From Chloroflexota bacterium (GTDB lineage: Bacteria; Chloroflexota; Anaerolineae; Promineifilales; Promineifilaceae): a stretch of 11,600 nucleotides of DNA. The DNA lies in NCBI GenBank assembly GCA_008501785.1, contig QQUD01000160.1, positions 1-11,600 of the forward strand. Reading direction: 5' to 3'. Positions within the stretch are counted from its first letter, which is position 1; each line of letters opens with the position of its first letter. Made by a program: the position numbers and the translations under genes. The notes beneath the pieces were generated by a model that saw only the letters and a list, made by a program, of their open reading frames with translations, was not told where the DNA came from and did no database searches. Positions 7,606 to 11,600 of the stretch are shown here, piece by piece.

Positions 7606-7611
7606 ATTATA
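7606..7611 (-). promoter_or_regulatory. Candidate -10 box (TATAAT) for the kinase-like/regulator pair
   Basis: On the minus strand this reads TATAAT, a perfect sigma70-type -10, about 120 bp ahead of the kinase-like start. The hexamer 17 bp upstream (TACTCA) is a poor -35, so the call rests mostly on the -10 and the position in an otherwise gene-free stretch. Confidence 0.3.
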
Positions 7612-7652
7612 AACGTCTTACCTGTAAATGAGTAGTGATCATAAAAGGGTAT

Positions 7653-7861
7653 TTAGCAGAAAATATCGACTTCAGCATCATCATTCAGTCCCAAATCGTT
7701 GGCAACCTCGGCACGGATGTCCTTGGCGTGGGGCGCGAATTCAGTAGATAAAATATACTCACAATTCACCAAATGCGGCCAGCCCGTTTCATTGCCGCTT
7801 CATACTCTTTTTTCAAAAAACCGGTTGCTCTTTCTAGTGGGATCACATCTATCCCGGCCAT
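7653..7861 (-). pseudogene. Decayed gene, N-terminus resembling carboxymuconolactone decarboxylase/AhpD-like proteins
   Basis: From an ATG at 7861, with AAAGGATG just upstream as ribosome-binding site, the frame reads MAGIDVIPLERATGFLKKEY and then EAAMKRAGRIW before TGA at 7766-7768. The pattern of ERATG, KKEYEAA and AGRxW resembles the start of carboxymuconolactone-decarboxylase/alkylhydroperoxidase family proteins, which normally continue for about 150-190 residues. A second frame overlapping this one from about 7800 reads HLVNCEYILSTEFAPHAKD, then IRAEVANDLGLNDDAEVDIF, and stops at 7653. It also looks like real protein but has no start of its own. I read this as a frameshifted or deleted remnant. 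The family call is from memory of the motif, and the second part is not recognised. Confidence 0.45.
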
Positions 7862-7884
7862 GATTTTCATCCTTTCGTCTTTGA

Positions 7885-8427
7885 ATGAGAAAACTATATA
7901 CTATCCGCATGACAGATTCAAATGGACAGTGGCCAATAGAAATTATTAGAAGTGCCAAGCGCAAGAAGTCAGTAAGTGCCGAATTAAAAAATGGGGTACT
8001 GGTCGTTCGCGCACCTGCGGTAATGAATGATGCTGACTTAGCCCCAATCATCGAAAAGCTGCAAAAGCGATTGAAGAAACGCACGCGCCAAATTCCACAA
8101 ACAGATGCCGAATTAGAGCAGCGGGCACAAGAGATGAACCGGGAGTTTTTTAACGGCCGTCTTCAATGGCAATCCATCCGCTACGTCACCAACCAGAACA
8201 AACGATTTGGCAGCTGTACCCCCTCACTCGGCACCATTCGCATTAGCCATCGACTGGCAAGGATGCCCAAGTGGGTGCGCGATTACGTCATCATGCATGA
8301 AATTGCCCACCTCGAAGAAGCCAATCACGGGCCACGGTTCTGGAAACTCGTCAACCGTTATCCGTTAACTGAACGAGCACGGGGGTATTTGATGGCGATT
8401 GGGTTGGAAGAGGATAGTGAGCGGTAA
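7885..8427 (+). CDS. YgjP-like (DUF45/WLM-type) zinc metallopeptidase
   Basis: A predicted cytosolic zinc-dependent protease-like protein, 180 residues from 7885. The family hallmark is complete: HEIAHL (His138, Glu139, His142) followed by NHGPRFWKLV, giving the third ligand His148. The N-terminal half has the lone beta-rich segment with SAKRKKSVSAEL and a KRFGSC motif at 106-111, typical of this family. An in-frame ATG at 7909 (MTDSNGQW) is an alternative start; neither start shows a convincing ribosome-binding site. It is the only intact plus-strand gene, divergent from the decayed gene at 7861 with little room for separate promoters. It is convergent with the flavin-reductase gene across a 7-bp word array that supplies its TAA. 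Substrate is unknown. Confidence 0.9.
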   Translation: MRKLYTIRMTDSNGQWPIEIIRSAKRKKSVSAELKNGVLVVRAPAVMNDADLAPIIEKLQKRLKKRTRQIPQTDAELEQRAQEMNREFFNGRLQWQSIRYVTNQNKRFGSCTPSLGTIRISHRLARMPKWVRDYVIMHEIAHLEEANHGPRFWKLVNRYPLTERARGYLMAIGLEEDSER

Positions 8428-8506
8428 TTGGTAAGTGGTAAGTGGTAAACCGATTACCGTTTACCGATTACCGTTTACTGCTCACCGTTTACTGCTCACT
8501 ATTCAC
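8423..8506. repeat. Twelve-unit array of 7-bp words forming an inverted repeat between convergent genes
   Basis: The stretch divides without gaps into 7-bp units: GGTAATT, GGTAAGT, GGTAAGT, GGTAAAC, then the inverted orientation CGATTAC, CGTTTAC, CGATTAC, CGTTTAC, TGCTCAC, CGTTTAC, TGCTCAC, TATTCAC. The left half pairs with the right half (for example GGTAAAC with GTTTACC), so several alternative hairpins are possible. The first unit contains the TAA of the metallopeptidase gene (8425-8427). The last units contain the TAG of the flavin-reductase gene (8499-8501). Its place between convergent genes fits a bidirectional terminator. The strict 7-bp period recalls cyanobacterial short tandem repeats, an analogy only. 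Confidence 0.85.
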
Positions 8507-8996
8507 CAAGGTCTAGCTTTTGATACTCTCGATTCCAGTAAATTAGTGGGGCTTCGTCAGGACGAGGGACGCTGCTGGCCTGGACATGACCGACGTAAAT
8601 GGTATTGTTTCCCACATCGTGACGAGCGTGAATTGTGCAGTCTAGCCATGCTAATGCATCTTTGAGGATGGGGGCACCGGTAACGGCCGTTCCCCAATCC
8701 CCTTCATCAAACCGATCCGCATCATCAACCCAGGCAAACCGGTTCGAAAGTTCCGTTTTATCTTCTGGCAAAATATTAACAGCAAACACCGTGCCTTCTT
8801 GCTCCATCAATGCATAACTTTCTGCATGATGATCAATCGCCACCATAATGAGTGGCGGTGATGGCGAGACCGAGGCAAAGGCCGATACCGTCAAGCCATG
8901 AGGTTTATCTTCACCCTTTGCTTTTAACGTCACAATTGTCACACCGGCCGGAAAATGGCGTAAAGCATCACGATAATCTTCTGAAGAAATGGGCAT
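8499..8996 (-). CDS. Flavin reductase-like, FMN-binding domain protein
   Basis: A 165-residue single-domain flavoprotein of the HpaC/flavin:NAD(P)H reductase-like split-barrel family. It probably binds FMN and either supplies reduced flavin to a partner oxygenase or reduces another substrate. Visible are DALRHFPAGVTIVTL (10-24), the flavin-contacting HGLTVSAFASVSPSPPLIMV (33-52), AVNIL and LSNRFA in the middle, and the closing NNTIYVGHV and PLIYW segments. The ATG at 8996 has GGGGAG 5 nt upstream. No monooxygenase gene is nearby, so the partner is unknown. It lies downstream of the metalloenzyme gene on the same strand but is separated by a 130-bp hairpin array, so it may be its own unit. Its last two codons and stop fall in the 7-bp word array. 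Confidence 0.9.
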   Translation of the reverse strand: MPISSEDYRDALRHFPAGVTIVTLKAKGEDKPHGLTVSAFASVSPSPPLIMVAIDHHAESYALMEQEGTVFAVNILPEDKTELSNRFAWVDDADRFDEGDWGTAVTGAPILKDALAWLDCTIHARHDVGNNTIYVGHVQASSVPRPDEAPLIYWNREYQKLDLGE

Positions 8997-9026
8997 TATA
9001 CTCCCCTTGTATCACAAATTTTATTA

Positions 9027-9156
9027 TCACGAATGGCACAAACGAACGAATGACACGAATTCTTTTCTTTAATCATAACCGTTCAGGTGCGACGCACCTC
9101 TAGGACCGAACGCTTACCTTTATTCGTGTTATTCGTCAATTCGTGCTATTCGTGAT
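9027..9156. repeat. 130-bp nested inverted repeat built from CACGAAT words
   Basis: The outer arms are 35 bp each (about 9027-9061 and 9122-9156) and match in 29 of 35 positions when one is inverted. Each arm contains several copies of the word CACGAAT/ACGAAT. The centre holds a perfect hairpin AGGTGC-GAC-GCACCT (9085-9099) enclosed by CGTTC (9080-9084) and GAACG (9108-9112). The right arm overlaps the 3' end of the metalloenzyme gene and encodes its last residues and TAG. It may act as a terminator for that gene. Its nested symmetry also fits a MITE-like insertion that replaced the original gene end. Confidence 0.8.
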
Positions 9157-10162
9157 TCACTAATTGTAAAATATGGCGCACCACACCGGCAATGTCCGAA
9201 AGATCAGTAACCTGTTGACTTAATTCAGCATGATTCCGACCCATCAAAATGGTAGGTACTGGGTTGCGTGTGTGTTGACGATGGTTTTTTTCTTCGATAT
9301 TGCCGTGATCGCTGGTAATGATCAACAGTCCATTTTCATCATCCCAGGCATCAAACAAACCGCCCAATGCGCCATCAATCATTTCCAAATGCGCCACCGC
9401 CTCTGCCAATGGGCCACGATGCCCGCTGCGATCACTCGGCCAATGTTCAAAAAAGCTGAAATGATGCGTTTGGGCAATCGCAGCAATTTTCTGACCAGCT
9501 TCATGCAGCGTCATAATAGGCATGTCATCATAGCCAAGATGTGTCCGCCACGCTTGACCGGTGAAGCCGGGGCTAACGGCACGGCCGTTTTGCAAATCAT
9601 CCGCCGTCATCAACGCCAAACCGGCGCTGGTTGCCGAAAATGGTACTGACGACAGCAGCCGCTTACCACTGTTAATTGCATCAAAAAATCCTTGCGGATA
9701 CGGCGTAATCAACGCCGCCCGCCCGCCTGCATCAACCACATCTTGAAACAGCGACCCTTTTTGAATCTCCAGACGCACCGCTTCATTCGGTTTAGGGCCA
9801 TAATGTTCACCAATCAACTGCGGCACATTGCGCCCGGTGAGAATCGCTGCTTGCCCTGTCGCGCTTTGCGGACGTCCTGGCATGTCCAGATTGGGGTCGG
9901 TGGGAATGAGCGTGGCGCGTGGGGTGGCGATACGGCCGTTTCCCTTCACCCACCAGCCTTCACCCAACAGCCCATCCAAATTCGGTAATATCGCCGTTGC
10001 GAACGGATTGCTCGCGGGATCAGCATCGCCCATACCCACCCCATCCATAAAAAAAAGATGCACATGTGGCGAAACTTTTTGAAAATGATTATTTGTGTTT
10101 GCAGACATAACAACGAGTTTACAAGGAATTATGACCTGAGCAACCATACTCATTTGAGACAA
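9146..10162 (-). CDS. Phosphoglycerate-mutase-like metalloenzyme (alkaline phosphatase superfamily)
   Basis: A putative two-metal hydrolase or mutase of 338 residues, related to cofactor-independent phosphoglycerate mutase but far shorter than its roughly 510 residues, so the phosphotransferase insert domain is absent or reduced. Numbered from the TTG start: FFMDGVGMGD gives ligand Asp40; SATGQAAILTG places the nucleophile-like Ser/Thr at 100-102; DRSGHRG gives Asp244 and His248; ITSDHGNIEE gives Asp285 and His286; HTRNPVPTIL gives His297. The TTG at 10162 has AAGGA 5 nt upstream. ATGs at 10153 and 10108 are alternatives, and conserved sequence begins only at about residue 30. It follows the thioredoxin-like gene by 38 bp. 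Substrate is not predictable from sequence. The last codons and TAG lie in an inverted repeat. Confidence 0.85.
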   Translation of the reverse strand: MSQMSMVAQVIIPCKLVVMSANTNNHFQKVSPHVHLFFMDGVGMGDADPASNPFATAILPNLDGLLGEGWWVKGNGRIATPRATLIPTDPNLDMPGRPQSATGQAAILTGRNVPQLIGEHYGPKPNEAVRLEIQKGSLFQDVVDAGGRAALITPYPQGFFDAINSGKRLLSSVPFSATSAGLALMTADDLQNGRAVSPGFTGQAWRTHLGYDDMPIMTLHEAGQKIAAIAQTHHFSFFEHWPSDRSGHRGPLAEAVAHLEMIDGALGGLFDAWDDENGLLIITSDHGNIEEKNHRQHTRNPVPTILMGRNHAELSQQVTDLSDIAGVVRHILQLVNHE

Positions 10163-10200
10163 AGAAATCCTTCAATGAAAAGAAGGAAGAAAATAATTAA

Positions 10201-10701
10201 TTATTTTCCCATCTGAATTGAGCGTACTTGATCTCTTGCAACATCAGGCTCAAGCGTCGCAAACGTGCGCCAGCTTTCTGCCCCTGATTCATCAAGCAAA
10301 ATAAAGGTAGGCGTAAACCGAAAATCAAGCTCCGCCAGCAATGGTTTTGCCTCTGCATCATGCACATTGAGTCGCACTACCCGTACAGATTCGCCCCACT
10401 CAGCTTCTAGCCCATCCACGATGGGTCTGGCCCGCAGGCACGCCGCTCAATAATCGGAGTAGAGTTCAATGAAAACGGGTTGTCCCGGCGCAGCATTCAG
10501 CAGCAACGCCACATCATTAGCAGAACTATTATTGGTTTCTGGCTGAACCAGGAAAAACCCAACAGCAGTAAAAAGGAGCAACCCGACGCCACCGACCAAA
10601 CGGCTGATAGTCGAATTTCGCCGCAATGAAATGGCCAGTCCAATCAACCCAAAAGGAATGATTAACGCAAAAATGGCCGAATACTGATTCACAAACTGCA
10701 T
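10201..10701 (-). CDS. Membrane-anchored thioredoxin-like protein with in-frame TGA at the first active-site position (probable selenoprotein)
   Basis: Read through one TGA (10447-10449), the gene encodes 166 residues. Two membrane helices (about 8-26 and 35-52) flank a basic RRNSTISR loop, so the positive-inside rule puts the C-terminal domain outside the membrane. The thioredoxin domain begins QPVFIELYSDY, then residue 85 (TGA), then AAC, giving UxxC where the family has CxxC. The frame continues 81 more codons with RPIVDGLEAEW, a VRLNVHD strand and the cis-Pro motif FRFTPTFILLD (Pro131). The ATG at 10701 lies 4 nt after the SDR stop with GAGGGAG upstream, so the two are translationally coupled. 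TTG/ATG codons at 10728/10725 overlap the SDR end and are less likely. A TGC-to-TGA nonsense mutation is the competing reading. Confidence 0.75.
10409..10428 (-). promoter_or_regulatory. Candidate bacterial SECIS hairpin downstream of the TGA
   Basis: In the mRNA the sequence reads AG-A-CCCAUC-GUG-GAUGGG-CU: a perfect 6-bp stem closed by a 3-nt loop GUG, extended by two more pairs across one bulged A. The loop begins 27 nt after the UGA and starts with G. From memory, bacterial SECIS elements have a short apical loop 16-37 nt after the UGA with a G in its first two positions, so the geometry fits. The hairpin also encodes ordinary residues (RPIVDG), so it could be coincidental. Confidence 0.5.
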
Positions 10702-10705
10702 ACCC

Positions 10706-11464
10706 TTACGCTCCCTCACCACCATCAACAGTAATTGTTGTTCCCGTCACATAACGGCTGCTATCGGCACATAAAAAGAGTACGGTGTCGGCCACTTCTT
10801 GAGCTTGGCCGAGTCGTTCGAGAGGGATTTGGGCGGTGAAAACGGCCGTTTCCTCATCCATTCGGTGCGCATTCATGGGCGTTTCAATCGCACCGGGCAA
10901 AACAGTATTGACCCGAATTCCAAACTCAGCCAATTCCCGCGCACACGCTTTTGCAAACCCCACAATCCCCGCACTCGCCGCTGCATACGCCGACCGTCCT
11001 GGCAATGCCACTACAACCCCATCAGCCGCGCCAATATTCACAATTACGCCACCCCGCTCGCCATTCTCATCAGACATAACGCGGCTGCAAAGCTGGGTCA
11101 TAAAAAAAGTGCCTTTCAAATTCACGTCTATACACCGGGTCCAATCCCATTCATCCATTTTCAAGACAGACACCTGCGGCATCACGCCCGCATTATTCAC
11201 CAAAATATCGAGCTGCCCCCACTCACTGCGCGTGGTTTCCACCACATTGACGCATTGAAATTTATTGGAAATATCGCCAATCACAGCAATAGCTTGACCA
11301 CCAGCAGTCCTAATTTGTGAGGCTACCTTTTCTGCGCGATCTGGATTGATGTCATTAACTGTCACTTTTGCACCCGCAGCCGCCAATGTTATGGCAATGG
11401 CCGCTCCAATACCTTGCCCTGCGCCGGTAACAATGGCAACTTTATTCGTTAAACGTAAGTCCAT
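10706..11464 (-). CDS. Short-chain dehydrogenase/reductase-like protein with altered catalytic tetrad
   Basis: A 252-residue classical-length SDR. The Rossmann NAD(P)-binding signature TGAGQGIG (13-20) and NNAG (90-93) are intact, with Asp38 after the second strand suggesting NAD(H) preference. Asn115 (DVNLKG) and Tyr160 are present. The catalytic Ser region reads IVNIGAADG, so Ser is Ala146, and YxxxK reads YAAAS, so Lys is Ser164. The codons are clean (GCA-type Ala and AGT Ser), and the frame is otherwise intact up to the usual GTTITVDGG end. The start at 11464 has GAGGG upstream; a longer frame to 11581 only adds a non-SDR leader. It is the first gene of the block followed by the thioredoxin-like gene. 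It may be an NAD-binding regulator or an enzyme with a different mechanism. Confidence 0.88.
   Translation of the reverse strand: MDLRLTNKVAIVTGAGQGIGAAIAITLAAAGAKVTVNDINPDRAEKVASQIRTAGGQAIAVIGDISNKFQCVNVVETTRSEWGQLDILVNNAGVMPQVSVLKMDEWDWTRCIDVNLKGTFFMTQLCSRVMSDENGERGGVIVNIGAADGVVVALPGRSAYAAASAGIVGFAKACARELAEFGIRVNTVLPGAIETPMNAHRMDEETAVFTAQIPLERLGQAQEVADTVLFLCADSSRYVTGTTITVDGGEGA
10840..10851. repeat. AAACGGCCGTTT palindrome, one copy of a dispersed family
   Basis: A 12-bp perfect palindrome inside the SDR gene. The same full 12-mer recurs at 4596-4607 (gcvT) and 7320-7331 (kinase-like gene). Its core ACGGCCGT also occurs at 347-354, 4829-4836, 5152-5159, 8153-8160, 8683-8690, 9581-9588 and 9932-9939. 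It falls in several reading frames and different genes, so it is not a shared protein motif. Its function is unknown. Confidence 0.85.
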
Positions 11465-11505
11465 TCTGTTTCCCTCAATTAGCTGTAATTCGTTGATTGA
11501 TTGTG

Positions 11506-11534
11506 AGTATACGCCGATTAAACCAGAATTTGAA
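11506..11534 (-). promoter_or_regulatory. Candidate sigma70-type promoter of the SDR/thioredoxin operon
   Basis: On the minus strand a TTCAAA (11529-11534) is followed after 17 bp by TATACT (11506-11511), a near-consensus -10, about 40 bp ahead of the SDR start. The rest of the stretch to the window edge (11465-11600) holds nothing else I recognise. Confidence 0.4.
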
Positions 11535-11600
11535 AAAATCGGTGCAATCTGTGAGGCAATTGGTGCTGCAAGACAAAACAAATCATAAGTTACGCCAATT

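Noticed and set aside
7800..8084. Minus-strand 94-codon frame
   Set aside because: It is antisense to the metallopeptidase gene and shows no family features.
10201..10419. Separate small gene encoding only the C-terminal half of a thioredoxin
   Set aside because: It starts at an internal GTG in the hairpin loop, lacks the first strand and active site, and is in frame with the upstream half through one TGA.
11465..11581. 39-residue N-terminal extension of the SDR-like protein
   Set aside because: The SDR fold begins at MDLRLTNKVAIVTG with its own GAGGG site; the extension covers the probable promoter.
1..11600. Alternative genetic code with TGA as a sense codon
   Set aside because: Tryptophan is encoded by TGG throughout and no conserved gene besides the thioredoxin-like one contains an internal TGA.
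1..11600. CRISPR arrays, tRNA or rRNA genes
   Set aside because: No regularly spaced long repeats with unique spacers and no tRNA- or rRNA-like sequence were seen; the short-word arrays have no spacers.

Overview
The window looks like a chromosomal segment of a mesophilic, roughly 50% GC bacterium. Chloroflexota (Anaerolineae-like) is my best guess. It rests on the split glycine decarboxylase (gcvPA/gcvPB), the style of the proteins, and the many word-repeat hairpins. It is an inference, because no rRNA or other phylogenetic marker is present. All but one of the intact genes lie on the minus strand, so the region is easiest to read from right to left.

Right end (11464 to 8499): a short-chain dehydrogenase/reductase-like protein with a damaged catalytic tetrad, a membrane-anchored thioredoxin-like protein, a phosphoglycerate-mutase-like metalloenzyme and a flavin-reductase-domain protein. 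The thioredoxin reading frame is interrupted by a single TGA exactly where the first cysteine of CxxC should be. A 6-bp stem with a 3-nt loop starting with G begins its loop 27 nt after that TGA. This is most simply read as a UxxC selenoprotein with a bacterial SECIS; the alternative is a nonsense mutation. The first three genes are tightly packed and probably co-transcribed.

Middle (8427 to 5948): a plus-strand YgjP/DUF45-type zinc metallopeptidase lies next to a decayed minus-strand gene. Next comes a sensor-like protein with a recognisable histidine-kinase fold that has lost its phosphoacceptor His and its ATP-binding boxes. Just downstream is a KdpE/OmpR-type response regulator that keeps its Asp but has Met for the conserved Lys. 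The pair lies directly upstream of the glycine cleavage genes, on the same strand.

Left half (5693 to 1): gcvT, gcvH, gcvPA and gcvPB form a complete set for the dedicated glycine cleavage proteins (T, H and the two-subunit P). They are followed by a class V aminotransferase of the alanine/serine-glyoxylate type that runs off the left edge. Together they suggest a route glyoxylate -> glycine -> CO2 + NH3 + methylene-tetrahydrofolate.

Two kinds of repeats overlay the genes. First, the palindrome ACGGCCGT, often extended to AAACGGCCGTTT, occurs ten times, mostly inside genes. Second, several gene ends carry inverted arrays of reiterated 7-9 bp words (1108-1190, 8423-8506, 9027-9156), and a 105-bp element with CCTGTAG termini sits inside the gcv cluster (4443-4547). 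In two cases the array supplies the stop codon of a neighbouring gene.
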